From assembly GCA_025455005.1 (NCBI GenBank), contig JALONH010000032.1, forward strand, positions 1 to 36,392: a DNA stretch of 36,392 nucleotides. Reading direction: 5' to 3'. Positions 15,692 through 24,223 of this stretch are shown in pieces (within the stretch, counting starts at the first letter, position 1; each line of letters begins with the position of its first letter). The notes beneath the pieces are model-generated. The model had not been told where the DNA came from, did no database searches, and was given only the letters and a program-made list of their open reading frames with translations. The DNA comes from Cytophagaceae bacterium (GTDB taxonomy: Bacteria > Bacteroidota > Bacteroidia > Cytophagales > Cytophagaceae). The translations under genes and the position numbers were made by a program.

Positions 15692-16434
15692 TATTTTTCT
15701 TCGTCCTTAATTAGTTTAGCCGCCTCTCTTCTTTTCCGAGCATACATATTCAGCAGTTCAACTAACAAAGAGAAAAACATAGCGGAGTAAATATATCCTT
15801 TAGGTACGTGTTGGTCAAATCCTTCTGCAATAAGCAGTACACCTATCGTTAAGAGGAAGGCCAAAGCTAATACCTTTACAGAAGGGTGTTTATTGATAAA
15901 TTCACTTATTGCTTTAGCAAAAAGGAGCATCACCACCATAGATATCACCACTGCAATAATCATTATAATAATAGAGTTAGACATCCCAATAGCGGTAAGA
16001 ATGGAATCGAATGAGAAGACAATATCTAATAAAATGATTTGAGTAATCGCAGTAGCTATATTGTTCATCGGTTTAATCTCTTCTAAGTCGTCCTCTCCTT
16101 CCAGATTGTGAAATATCTCCGTTGTACTTTTATACACTAAAAACAAACCACCGGCGATTAGTATAATATCTCTCCAACTAAAGTCATTACCCATAATCGA
16201 AAACAGAGGTTTAATCATATGAGCCAATTGAAAAATAAACGACAACAAAATTACCCGAATAATTAAAGCGCCACTTATACCCAATAAACGAGCTTGTTTT
16301 TGCATCTCTTTTGGTAAGCGATCCGAAATAATAGATATAAAGATGATATTATCTATACCTAAAATAATTTCCATTAGAGCCAAGGTGAGTAAGCTTAACC
16401 AACCATCCAATGTTAAAAAGACTTCTAGATTCAT
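15691..16434 (-). CDS. TerC family integral membrane protein
   Basis: A 247-residue protein with about seven membrane helices. The family hallmarks are two acidic motifs inside helices: LALMEIILGIDNIIFISI near residues 17-34 and LDIVFSFDSILTAIGM near 135-150. A charged loop with EDDLEEIKP sits between. TerC-type proteins are linked to tellurite resistance and, more generally, to manganese or calcium export and metal loading of exported enzymes. It could supply metal homeostasis for secreted proteins here, but that is inference. It lies 47 nt downstream of the OmpA-family gene and overlaps the epimerase start by one base. Confidence 0.9.
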   Translation of the reverse strand: MNLEVFLTLDGWLSLLTLALMEIILGIDNIIFISIISDRLPKEMQKQARLLGISGALIIRVILLSFIFQLAHMIKPLFSIMGNDFSWRDIILIAGGLFLVYKSTTEIFHNLEGEDDLEEIKPMNNIATAITQIILLDIVFSFDSILTAIGMSNSIIIMIIAVVISMVVMLLFAKAISEFINKHPSVKVLALAFLLTIGVLLIAEGFDQHVPKGYIYSAMFFSLLVELLNMYARKRREAAKLIKDEEK

Positions 16435-16481
16435 GTTGTTTGTGGTAGTAGTATAAATTTGTTAAAGGATACGAAATGGAA

Positions 16482-18515
16482 TTAATATTGTAAAATGGTA
16501 AATTCTACACGTCTGTTTTTCTTTTTATTTTCTTCTGTTGTGTTGGGAGCTATTGGTTTTGTACCGCCATATGCTTTTGTTGTTAGTTGTTTAGATGGCA
16601 CCCCTTTACTTATCAAATAGGCTTGTACAACCATAACGCGTTCTAAAGATAATTGGTAATTTTTTTCAGGATCGCCTATGCCGTCGGTGTGACCGGCGAG
16701 CTCTAGACGTAAGCTTGGGTTTTCTATCAAAACGTTTGCTATATGATCTAATTCCGGATAACTGGTTTCGATTAATTTAGCTGTACTTTGATAGAAAAAC
16801 ACATTCTGCATGACAACCTTCTGTCCTACTTCTATAGGAACTAGTTTTAAATTCACTTCCATTTCTTTGAATGCAGCAGTAGACGCTATCTCTACATATT
16901 CGTGGATAGCAAAGTAACCTTTAGCCTCTGCATTATACCCGTAAGTAGCGCCACGAGGTAATACAATTTTATATTCGCCCGAACTTGGGTTAGAAGTGGC
17001 TATACCTACGTTTTTCCCCGTAGTTAAATTATCGTATTGAATGGTAGCACTAATAGGCTTCCCTGTTTTTTCATCCAATACTTTTCCATGTACAATGACA
17101 ACAGGATCCGGCTGTATAGTAGGGGGAAGTTTAATGGTGAAAATATCCGATTGGTTTTGGTCGTTTCTCCAAGCATAAACATACGCGACATCCCCACTGG
17201 CAGGTATAGAGAAGCCTAACTGGCCGGCATCGTTATTTATTACAGGGCCAAGATTAATCGGAGTTGACCAACGAGTCCAAGAGTCGTCTAGTCGTTTGGT
17301 CATGAATAGATCATAGCCTCCATAACCCATATGACCGTTTGATGCAAAATACATTGTTTTACCGTCAGAGGCTAAAAAGGGTGTCGCATCCGACTGAAAC
17401 GTATTTACATCTAATCCAATATTTTTAGGTGTCGTCCAAGTACCATTTTCTTTTATAAAACTCACATAAATATCTAAATCTCCATAACTATTTTTCATCT
17501 CTACCCCCATCAATAAGGTTTTGCCATCGGCGGCTAAGAAATAGGATGCATAAGGATTTAAATTTTCAAAGGACTCAAAAATAAGTGCTTTAGGAATGGA
17601 CCAAGTAGCGTTAGGTTGAATATGTGTAATGGACACGCCGTTGCCTTTACTGCTTCCATCGCTATAGTATTCATTTGCCACCAATAATGTATTTACGTTT
17701 GGCATGATAGAGGTAACAAAGTTATTTCCAGAGTTATTCAATGGCTTGCCCATATTCTTAGCGGGAGTCCATTGTCCGTATGCCGTTTGAGTGGAATACC
17801 AAATGTCTGTATTAGTAATTGTACCTATGTTTTCCGGGTGTTCTGCTCGAGAGAAGTACAATGTTTTACCATCGGATGAAATAATCGGATAGGATTCGCG
17901 ATAAGCAGAATTTACTTCCGGCCCCATGGGGGTCACAGCACCTATTAAATGTTGGTCGGGAGCTTGATTAATGGTAAATGGAATAGATGCAGTAGACGAT
18001 GATATTCCAATGGCATCGATATAGCTCCATCCATCTACTTTCGCTGCATCGCATACAATCGTGGCTGCTATAACCGGAGTGGCAGTACGTTTGAACGGAA
18101 TGGAGAGTATACGGTATTTTTCTGTTAGATTTTTTGCTATGTCTTTATACAGTATAGCCGTTTTACCGCTTTGCTCTTGAATCATAACAGAAATAATGGA
18201 TCCCGGATGCGCTACTTCCAGTATAACGATTTGTTCCGCCACAATGGGTTGAAAAAAGCTGACTGTCACGCTGACTATTTTTTCGGGCAGAGCGGCAGTA
18301 TTATAACCCGGAATCCAGCTCAGTCCATTTTCTTTAGAGCCATAACCGGGAAACACATCCGGAACGCCTAAGACTTGTTTTTTACTCCAATATTCACCGG
18401 CATAAGGATCGGTGGATGCTATGATTTTGTTTGCCCATCGAACTTCCGGAGATTGTGCAGATGCGCAAAGCAGAAGCGATGAAAAAAAGACGATGAACAA
18501 GAATACTTTTTTCAT
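16482..18515 (-). CDS. OmpA-family protein with PD40 propeller and carboxypeptidase-regulatory-like domain
   Basis: A 677-residue envelope protein. Order of parts: signal peptide (MKKVFLFIVFFSSLLLCASAQ); a galactose-binding-like domain (about 22-175, LGVPDVFPGYG and VAEQIVILEVAHPG); WD40-like PD40 repeats (about 190-455, SDGKTLYFSRAEHPEN and SDGKTMYFASNGHMGYGGYD); a carboxypeptidase-regulatory-like domain (about 465-555, VHGKVLDEKTGKPISATIQY); and a C-terminal OmpA domain (about 570-677, LELAGHTDGIGDPEKNYQLS and NRRVEFTIL) that should bind peptidoglycan. The layout recalls PorE-like envelope proteins linked to T9SS, but the N-terminal TPR region of PorE is absent. Its ATG overlaps the purE stop by one base, tying an envelope protein to purine synthesis transcription. 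Confidence 0.88.
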   Translation of the reverse strand: MKKVFLFIVFFSSLLLCASAQSPEVRWANKIIASTDPYAGEYWSKKQVLGVPDVFPGYGSKENGLSWIPGYNTAALPEKIVSVTVSFFQPIVAEQIVILEVAHPGSIISVMIQEQSGKTAILYKDIAKNLTEKYRILSIPFKRTATPVIAATIVCDAAKVDGWSYIDAIGISSSTASIPFTINQAPDQHLIGAVTPMGPEVNSAYRESYPIISSDGKTLYFSRAEHPENIGTITNTDIWYSTQTAYGQWTPAKNMGKPLNNSGNNFVTSIMPNVNTLLVANEYYSDGSSKGNGVSITHIQPNATWSIPKALIFESFENLNPYASYFLAADGKTLLMGVEMKNSYGDLDIYVSFIKENGTWTTPKNIGLDVNTFQSDATPFLASDGKTMYFASNGHMGYGGYDLFMTKRLDDSWTRWSTPINLGPVINNDAGQLGFSIPASGDVAYVYAWRNDQNQSDIFTIKLPPTIQPDPVVIVHGKVLDEKTGKPISATIQYDNLTTGKNVGIATSNPSSGEYKIVLPRGATYGYNAEAKGYFAIHEYVEIASTAAFKEMEVNLKLVPIEVGQKVVMQNVFFYQSTAKLIETSYPELDHIANVLIENPSLRLELAGHTDGIGDPEKNYQLSLERVMVVQAYLISKGVPSKQLTTKAYGGTKPIAPNTTEENKKKNRRVEFTILQY

Positions 18516-19021
18516 TATTTAGGTAACACTGATTTATACCCTTTTTGTTCTATTTCTGCTGCATTCGATTCTACCTTTTGGCGTAATTCCATTTTATACG
18601 CTTTTAGTTTTTCTGCTACTTCCGGTTGGAAAGCACCCATGATTTGTGCAGCTAATATACCTGCATTGGCGGCACCGTCTAGTGCTACTGTAGCCACCGG
18701 CACTCCGGAGGGCATTTGCAAAATAGACAATACTGAATCCCACCCGTCGATAGAGTTAGATGAGTGAACCGGCACACCAATAACCGGTAACGAGGTGAGC
18801 GATGCGATCATACCCGGTAAATGCGCAGCACCACCGGCACCGGCAATAATAACTTTAATACCGCGATCAGCAGCCAGCATCCCATAATCCACCATACGCA
18901 ACGGAGTTCGATGAGCGGAAACAATCGTTAGTTCAAAAGGGATTTGAAACTTTTCTAAGATTTCAGCCGCCGCAGACATGACCTTTAAGTCGGACTGACT
19001 ACCCATTATAATACCTACCAT
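18515..19021 (-). CDS. purE: N5-carboxyaminoimidazole ribonucleotide mutase (class I PurE)
   Basis: PurE, 168 residues, the usual length. It converts N5-CAIR to CAIR in de novo purine synthesis. Landmarks are GIIMGSQSDLKVM at the N-terminus (catalytic Ser and phosphate-binding loop), SAHRTPLRM with the catalytic His, IIAGAGGAAHLPGM, and PVIGVPVHSS. The C-terminal tail (VEKLKAYKMEL then KGYKSVLPK) is typical. It is encoded 3 nt after purK, which makes its substrate, so both steps are co-expressed. The ATG is chosen because it starts just after the purK stop. Its stop overlaps the OmpA-family start by one base. Confidence 0.97.
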   Translation of the reverse strand: MVGIIMGSQSDLKVMSAAAEILEKFQIPFELTIVSAHRTPLRMVDYGMLAADRGIKVIIAGAGGAAHLPGMIASLTSLPVIGVPVHSSNSIDGWDSVLSILQMPSGVPVATVALDGAANAGILAAQIMGAFQPEVAEKLKAYKMELRQKVESNAAEIEQKGYKSVLPK

Positions 19022-19024
19022 ATG

Positions 19025-20173
19025 TTATTTATTTTGCGCCACCACTTGGATAGCTGATTTAATGTTATCGGCTTTTTTCTGTAAGCCTTCGATTGTATGA
19101 TCTAATACAGTAACATGGCCCATTTTGCGAAAGGGCTTTGTCGTTTTTTTGCCATATAAATGGGGAAAGACACCGTCTATCTGCATTGCCTCCTCCAGAC
19201 CTAGGTAGGTAGCAATACCTTCATGCCCTTCGGCTCCTAACAGGTTGAGCATCGCAGCCGGACAAAGTTGTTGAGTGGATCCGAGCGGCATATTTAAAAT
19301 AGCACGCCAGTGTTGTTCATATTGAGAAGTAGCATTTGCCCGTATGGTTTGATGGCCACTGTTGTGCGGTCTCGGTGCAATTTCATTCACTAATAGTTCA
19401 CCTTCTGCGGTTAAAAAGAGTTCAACCGCTAATACTCCAACAAGTTGTAAGGTTGAAATTACTTGAGTGGCAATGTGCGCTGCTTGTTGGTGGATTTGAT
19501 CCGAGACGTCTGCCGGTGCGAATAAATACTCTACCAAGTTATGTACCGGATGAAACACCATTTCAACGGTTGGGAATGTTGTTACCTCTCCATTCGGATT
19601 TCGAGCAACGATGACACTTAATTCTTTTACGAACGGAACGCGTTTTTCTAAGAGTCCCGGTTGGGTAAAACTATTTAAGGCATCGTCCAGTGTATCAATT
19701 TTTTTTACTCCTCTCCCATCGTACCCTTCTTTACCGAGTTTATGAACTGCGGGGAGCATATGGGCATGTTGAGGAATTTCTTTATTAGACGCTACCAATA
19801 CAAATGGTGCGGTGGGTATACCATTTTTTTGGTAAAATTCTTTTTGAACGCGTTTGTCTTGTATGAGTTCAATAAGGTCGGGTTGAGGATATACCTTAAC
19901 TCCTTCAGCGGCCAGTTGGCGTAAAGCGGCTACGTTGACGTGTTCGATTTCAATGGTGAGGAGCTTTTTATTCTTTCCAAATTGGTACACCGTATCAAAA
20001 TCTTTAAGTGCCCCAACTGTAAACGATGAGGCCCAGTCGCGCGCGGGGGCGGAAGGGTCCGGATCCAAAACGTGTATGGATAAATTATAATCAACAGCGG
20101 CTTGAATGAGCATACGGCCGAGTTGGCCACCGCCGAGTAAACCGATAGGGAAATCTGAAAAGAAATGTTCCAT
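19025..20173 (-). CDS. purK: 5-(carboxyamino)imidazole ribonucleotide synthase
   Basis: PurK, 382 residues from ATG 20173; it uses ATP and bicarbonate to carboxylate AIR to N5-CAIR. A start at 20203 would add ten hydrophobic residues but lies upstream of the probable promoter box (20185-20192), so MEHFFSDFPIGLLGGGQLGR is preferred. The ATP-grasp fold is clear: GLLGGGQLGRML nucleotide loop, DKRVQKEFYQ, GYDGRGVKKI glycine-rich loop, VPFVKELSVIVARN, and VNEIAPRPHNSGHQTI with metal and substrate ligands. It is first in the run purK-purE-OmpA family-TerC-epimerase, all on the minus strand with tiny gaps or overlaps except 47 nt before TerC. Confidence 0.97.
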   Translation of the reverse strand: MEHFFSDFPIGLLGGGQLGRMLIQAAVDYNLSIHVLDPDPSAPARDWASSFTVGALKDFDTVYQFGKNKKLLTIEIEHVNVAALRQLAAEGVKVYPQPDLIELIQDKRVQKEFYQKNGIPTAPFVLVASNKEIPQHAHMLPAVHKLGKEGYDGRGVKKIDTLDDALNSFTQPGLLEKRVPFVKELSVIVARNPNGEVTTFPTVEMVFHPVHNLVEYLFAPADVSDQIHQQAAHIATQVISTLQLVGVLAVELFLTAEGELLVNEIAPRPHNSGHQTIRANATSQYEQHWRAILNMPLGSTQQLCPAAMLNLLGAEGHEGIATYLGLEEAMQIDGVFPHLYGKKTTKPFRKMGHVTVLDHTIEGLQKKADNIKSAIQVVAQNK

Positions 20174-20184
20174 AAAATATGGGG

Positions 20185-20192
20185 CTAAGATA
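20185..20192 (-). promoter_or_regulatory. -7-like box TATCTTAG for purK operon
   Basis: On the minus strand TATCTTAG matches TAnnTTTG with one mismatch, 11 nt before the purK ATG at 20173. It would give a very short leader and supports the shorter start. No PurR-type or purine riboswitch sequence was recognised upstream. Confidence 0.35.
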
Positions 20193-20421
20193 CAAAAAAA
20201 CAAGGAAGAAAAGAGAACAGGGAAGACGGTAGGAAATAGGTGAAAAAGGGTGTAATAGGGAAGAAGTAAAGCAGAAGAAACAGGAAAGGATTATGTAAAT
20301 ACTGGATTAGGACTTTAAGAAAGGTATAGATGAGTGCATTACAATGCATTAGGTTTTAAGTAAACGATAATTAAAGGAAAGGATAGAGAGCGGGTTATGG
20401 GGTAGATAAAATATAATAAAA
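20193..20421. other. Purine-rich intergenic gap
   Basis: The gap between purK and the porin gene spans 20174-20521. Apart from the purK -7 box and the porin terminator, it is plus-strand A/G-rich sequence with no ORF, RNA gene or repeat that I could recognise. Confidence 0.5.
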
Positions 20422-20458
20422 AACCCGGCGCCAAGGGGGGAAGTATGGCAACCGGGTT
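20422..20458 (-). terminator. Porin terminator with structured loop
   Basis: AACCCGG (20422-20428) pairs with CCGGGTT (20452-20458); inner GGC/GCC pairing extends the stem. On the minus strand the hairpin is followed by TTTTTTATTAT, a clear intrinsic terminator 63 nt after the porin stop. The loop holds a run of six G on the plus strand. Confidence 0.75.
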
Positions 20459-20521
20459 CTTTAACTAACCAGATGAAAAAATTAACCGTTGTATTTTAAA
20501 ATATTGATACTATTCTTCCAA

Positions 20522-21742
20522 TTAAAAGGCATAGATGGCAGCCATACCGATGGTAACTTGAGTATTAGTTGTTTCTGCACTTTTAACTTCACCGTTTGAA
20601 GAATATTTATATTTAGTGAAGCCTTTTGCTGTTCCACCAGCATCATCGTTAACATCTAAAATATCGATTCTAGCTTCAGGCTTTAAGGAGAAGTGTCCAT
20701 CTTTTAATTTGATATCACCTGTCAATGTGAAGGAATTAACAGCACATCCTTGGCCAATAGCATTCGAGATGTATCTAACTCCATCTTTATCATTAAAGTG
20801 TTCTGCTCTTAAACCTAACGCAACAACATCGCTGAAAGAGTAGTTTAAGTATAACGCAGCTCCATACCAAGTTGCAGTACCCATTTTACCATCAACCGCA
20901 AAGTTCATAGTATCTAATTTACCAGTACCATAAGCAGCGTTTAATCCAATTTTGAAGGCGTCAGTTACTTGATATGTTGTAGTTAAGTCGAATAAGTGGG
21001 AACCTGTTTTAATAGAATCAGGTAAAGTAGTTCCACCTGTTCCTTGAAATCCTGCTGTTGGGAATGACCAACCATTTTTCTCATTACCTCCTATATAGTT
21101 GATATATACATCCCAACCATCCTTAGGAGCTAAATACAATTGGGCGATAACAGATTTTGATTTGTTAAAATCATACATAGCATCCCAACCATTCACAATA
21201 CCTGCCATAATACCTACTTTATCGCTAAGCATATAGGATGCTTTAGCACCTGTATGGTAGAATGGACCATTACCAAATAGATAAGATAATGAATAATTGA
21301 AGTTAAGAGGTGCATCAATTAGTTCATACCCTATGTGTGTACCGAATTGACCTACAGTGAATTTTAATTTATCAGTAGCGTTGTATGCAAAATATGCTTG
21401 TTTGATGAACAAATCTCCTGTTCCGAAAACATTTCCGAAATTACCTAAATATGCATTTGGACCATAAGTCAAGTCGATAACCGCTTCAGATTTATCAGTT
21501 GTATAAGCTAATTTAGTTTGAATTAAACCTAATGAAAACTCATTGTGTTTGATATCAAATATACGTGTAGCATTTTCAAAACTTACACCAGGAGAATGAG
21601 GTGGATTATTTAGGTTATACGAATAGTACATGTCTACATATCCGGATATTGTCAGTTTACCTTTAGGCGCTTCGTCCTGTGCTGTCAAGGTGAACGCTGA
21701 GAACATGGAAGCTGCCAGCGTAAAGAGTGCTAATTTTTTCAT
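20522..21742 (-). CDS. Outer membrane porin, BBP2/OmpL-like beta-barrel
   Basis: A 406-residue outer membrane protein with signal peptide (MKKLALFTLAASMFSAFTLTA). The mature protein opens with GKLTISGYVDMYYSYNLNNP and continues as alternating amphipathic strands (KLKFTVGQFGTHIGYELID, then YHTGAKASYMLSDKVGIMAG), the pattern of the putative beta-barrel porin-2 family common in Bacteroidota. It ends in TIGMAAIYAF with the terminal Phe used by the BAM insertion machinery. It should form a passive channel for small solutes. It is monocistronic, with a long AT-rich upstream region and its own terminator. Its codon use differs from neighbours (almost no CCGG), consistent with high expression. Substrate unknown. 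Confidence 0.87.
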   Translation of the reverse strand: MKKLALFTLAASMFSAFTLTAQDEAPKGKLTISGYVDMYYSYNLNNPPHSPGVSFENATRIFDIKHNEFSLGLIQTKLAYTTDKSEAVIDLTYGPNAYLGNFGNVFGTGDLFIKQAYFAYNATDKLKFTVGQFGTHIGYELIDAPLNFNYSLSYLFGNGPFYHTGAKASYMLSDKVGIMAGIVNGWDAMYDFNKSKSVIAQLYLAPKDGWDVYINYIGGNEKNGWSFPTAGFQGTGGTTLPDSIKTGSHLFDLTTTYQVTDAFKIGLNAAYGTGKLDTMNFAVDGKMGTATWYGAALYLNYSFSDVVALGLRAEHFNDKDGVRYISNAIGQGCAVNSFTLTGDIKLKDGHFSLKPEARIDILDVNDDAGGTAKGFTKYKYSSNGEVKSAETTNTQVTIGMAAIYAF

Positions 21743-22247
21743 ACGTTGTGCGTTTTTGTTGGTAATAAATTGATAAAAGGGTCAGTTAAGGGTTTTTTCA
21801 TCTTTGTCTTCGATATAGAAATATTCCAAATCGATTACATTGTAAACATAGAAGAAAAAAAAGTACTACGCAATAGCTTTCCACAAAAAAAACAATAAAT
21901 CTATGATTTTTAGTAGAATATGGATACTAAATATTTGTTTTGTACAATATGCAGAAAAGACGAGATAAATCTGTGCTATTCAATAATATTAGAATAGTAC
22001 AAATATTGACCAAACCCCATAAATTGTAATATTACTATAAATCAAGGCGTTTGGATGAAAAAAGTGATTTTTACCCATTTTGCCTTCTTTTTAAAACTAC
22101 AAACGATGCAATTTTTATCTTTTTTTTAATAATGAGGTCAAAAATTTAGGTCATTTTCTAATATTTCAATCATTTTTCAACTTTTGTCTTCAAATTTTAA
22201 CCTAAAAGAGATAAAAATATAACATCTGTAGAACTTGGATATAAAAA
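21743..22247. other. Long AT-rich upstream region of porin gene
   Basis: About 500 nt without a convincing gene, very AT-rich, with several A and T tracts. No perfect TAnnTTTG box, CRP-like palindrome or repeat was found on the minus strand near the porin start. It probably carries the porin promoter and regulation, and an RNA element cannot be excluded. Confidence 0.4.
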
Positions 22248-22275
22248 AAGCCGATAAACATTCATTTATCGGCTT
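22248..22275 (-). terminator. gpmI intrinsic terminator
   Basis: AAGCCGATAAA (22248-22258) pairs with TTTATCGGCTT (22265-22275), an 11-bp perfect stem with a 6-nt loop. On the minus strand it is followed by TTTTTTTAT and lies 25 nt after the gpmI stop. Confidence 0.88.
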
Positions 22276-22300
22276 CTTGCATCCTTTTAAGGTTTTAATC

Positions 22301-23821
22301 TTACAATAACGACACGCCGGTCATTTCTTTTGGCTGCTGCACGCCCATTAATGCTAATATGGTTGGGGCTAAGTCACCCAACTTGCCATTTTTTAATGTG
22401 CCGGTGTAGGTACTGTCTACTAAAATACAAGGAACTAAATTAGTAGTATGCGCAGTATTAGGGCTTCCATCCTCATTGACCATTACATCTGCATTCCCAT
22501 GATCCGCTATCACTATCACGCTATATCCGTTATCTACTGCAGTAGTAATCACCGATTCAGCACAATCGTTTACCGTTTCGCAGGCTTTAACGGCAGCTTC
22601 AAACACACCGGTATGACCAACCATATCCGGATTGGCAAAATTCAAGCATACAAAATCTACTTCCTTCGTTTTTAACTCTGCATTAATTTTGTCTTTAATT
22701 TCATGTGCACTCATCTCCGGTGCTAAATCATATGTGGCAACTTTTGGTGAGGGACACAATAACCGTTTTTCCCCATCAAATGGTTGCTCTCTCCCGCCGG
22801 AAAAGAAAAAGGTTACGTGAGGATATTTTTCTGTCTCCGCTATACGAATTTGTTTTTTTCCCGCATTAGCCAATACTTCTCCCAACGTCATTTGTAAATT
22901 ATCCTTATCAAAAATAACATGTACGTTTTGGAAGGTATCATCGTAGTTGGTCATGGTGACATAATACAAGTCGTGCTTGAACATATTATGTTCATGAAAA
23001 TCTTTTTGAGTTAAAGCTAAAGTAATTTCTCTTCCCCTATCGGTTCTATAATTAAAACATACCACTACATCCCCTGTTTCGATTTTTGCCAGAGGTTTAC
23101 CGGTTGCGTCTGTTATCACTACCGGTTTAATAAACTCATCTGTAACACCTGCAGCATACGAAGCTTTAATAGCGGCAGTAGCGGAGGTATCCGTTGTTCC
23201 TTCAGCATGGATCATCACATCGTATGCCAACTTCACTCTTTCCCATCGATTATCTCGATCCATTGCATAATAACGACCTACGATGGATGCAATTTTACCC
23301 GTTGTTTTTTGAGTATGTGCTTCTAATTCTTCAATAAATCCTAGACCACTTTTAGGATCACAGTCACGACCATCCGTAAAAGCATGTATGAACACATCCT
23401 TCAATCCGGCTTCGTTCGCTATCGAACACAACCCTTTTAAATGATTGATATGAGAGTGCACTCCACCATCGGATACTAAGCCTATAAAATGTACTTTCTT
23501 CTGATTGGTTTTGGCGTAGTCGATAAGTGCCTTAACGGCTGGTTCTTGGGATAAGGTACCTTCTTCTACCGCTTTGTTAATCTTAACTAAATCTTGGTAT
23601 ACCACTCGACCGGCACCTATATTCATATGCCCTACTTCGGAGTTTCCCATTTGACCTTCCGGCAAACCAACCGCCAATCCCGATGCTTCTAGTTTGCTGT
23701 GTGCGTATTTTGTAAATAATCCATCAATAAAAGGTGTTTTTGCCGCTTCTATTGCCGATACTTCCGGGTTGGTGCCTAATCCCCAACCATCTAAAATCAT
23801 TAAAACAACTTTTTTATTCAT
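22301..23821 (-). CDS. gpmI: 2,3-bisphosphoglycerate-independent phosphoglycerate mutase
   Basis: GpmI, 506 residues, standard length. It interconverts 3- and 2-phosphoglycerate in glycolysis and gluconeogenesis using two Mn ions. Visible landmarks are VLMILDGWGLG with metal ligand D11, GQMGNSEVGHMNIGAGR with the phosphorylated Ser61, HAFTDGRDCDPKSG, YYAMDRDNRWERV, FNYRTDRGREIT, EKYPHVTFFFSGGRE, and the second metal site in NFANPDMVGHTG and VIADHGNAD. The frame ends GVSLL. It is monocistronic, with a -7 box upstream and a terminator downstream. Confidence 0.98.
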   Translation of the reverse strand: MNKKVVLMILDGWGLGTNPEVSAIEAAKTPFIDGLFTKYAHSKLEASGLAVGLPEGQMGNSEVGHMNIGAGRVVYQDLVKINKAVEEGTLSQEPAVKALIDYAKTNQKKVHFIGLVSDGGVHSHINHLKGLCSIANEAGLKDVFIHAFTDGRDCDPKSGLGFIEELEAHTQKTTGKIASIVGRYYAMDRDNRWERVKLAYDVMIHAEGTTDTSATAAIKASYAAGVTDEFIKPVVITDATGKPLAKIETGDVVVCFNYRTDRGREITLALTQKDFHEHNMFKHDLYYVTMTNYDDTFQNVHVIFDKDNLQMTLGEVLANAGKKQIRIAETEKYPHVTFFFSGGREQPFDGEKRLLCPSPKVATYDLAPEMSAHEIKDKINAELKTKEVDFVCLNFANPDMVGHTGVFEAAVKACETVNDCAESVITTAVDNGYSVIVIADHGNADVMVNEDGSPNTAHTTNLVPCILVDSTYTGTLKNGKLGDLAPTILALMGVQQPKEMTGVSLL

Positions 23822-23864
23822 AATCTTTAATACGTTTTCTGCGCTTTTACAATTATTTAGCCCT

Positions 23865-23872
23865 CAAAAATA
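23865..23872 (-). promoter_or_regulatory. -7 box TATTTTTG for gpmI
   Basis: On the minus strand TATTTTTG is a perfect TAnnTTTG 43 nt upstream of the gpmI ATG at 23821. A clear -33 element was not found at the expected distance. Confidence 0.45.
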
Positions 23873-24223
23873 CAAGAACTTATGTGGCTTAAAAAGCATA
23901 TTTTCAAAACAGAGTAAAAAAACAGTCCCACTTCGACATTTTTAAAGCCTAAAGCGTTTTGTTATACACCTAGCCGGATTTTGTTTCTGAATAGAATGGC
24001 TTCTTTTAGAATTCATCATCCGCACTTCATGTTAATGCGATACGTTCAGTCCCTTTTAAAGAATAAAAGTACTGGCTAACGCACCCTATAATTATAGATT
24101 ATTGGATATCAAATCGATCGTAAGGATTGGAATAAAAAAATTAGTCGCTGACTTTTAGAAAGTTGTAAAATTTATATTACTGCCTGATAATCATGGCATT
24201 ATTTTCGCTGTAAGTTATCCTGT
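23873..24223. other. Intergenic region between gpmI and DUF4783 gene
   Basis: About 350 nt between divergent genes. No tRNA, ncRNA or repeat was recognised. A TATTTTCG sequence about 20 nt before the ATG at 24224 is a one-mismatch -7 candidate for the plus-strand gene. Confidence 0.4.

Noticed and set aside
18171-18371. Plus-strand ORF inside the OmpA-family gene
   Set aside because: Antisense shadow of a gene with clear domains.
16482-18515. Assignment of the OmpA-family protein as PorE
   Set aside because: The TPR region expected in PorE is absent and a galactose-binding-like domain takes its place; only the general architecture is similar.
22448-22820. Two overlapping plus-strand ORFs inside gpmI
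   Set aside because: They are antisense to a well-conserved enzyme and have no initiation context or family resemblance.
23940-24223. Possible tRNA or small RNA in the gpmI/DUF4783 gap
   Set aside because: No T-loop (GGTTCGAATCC-like) sequence, cloverleaf arms or terminator hairpin could be found.
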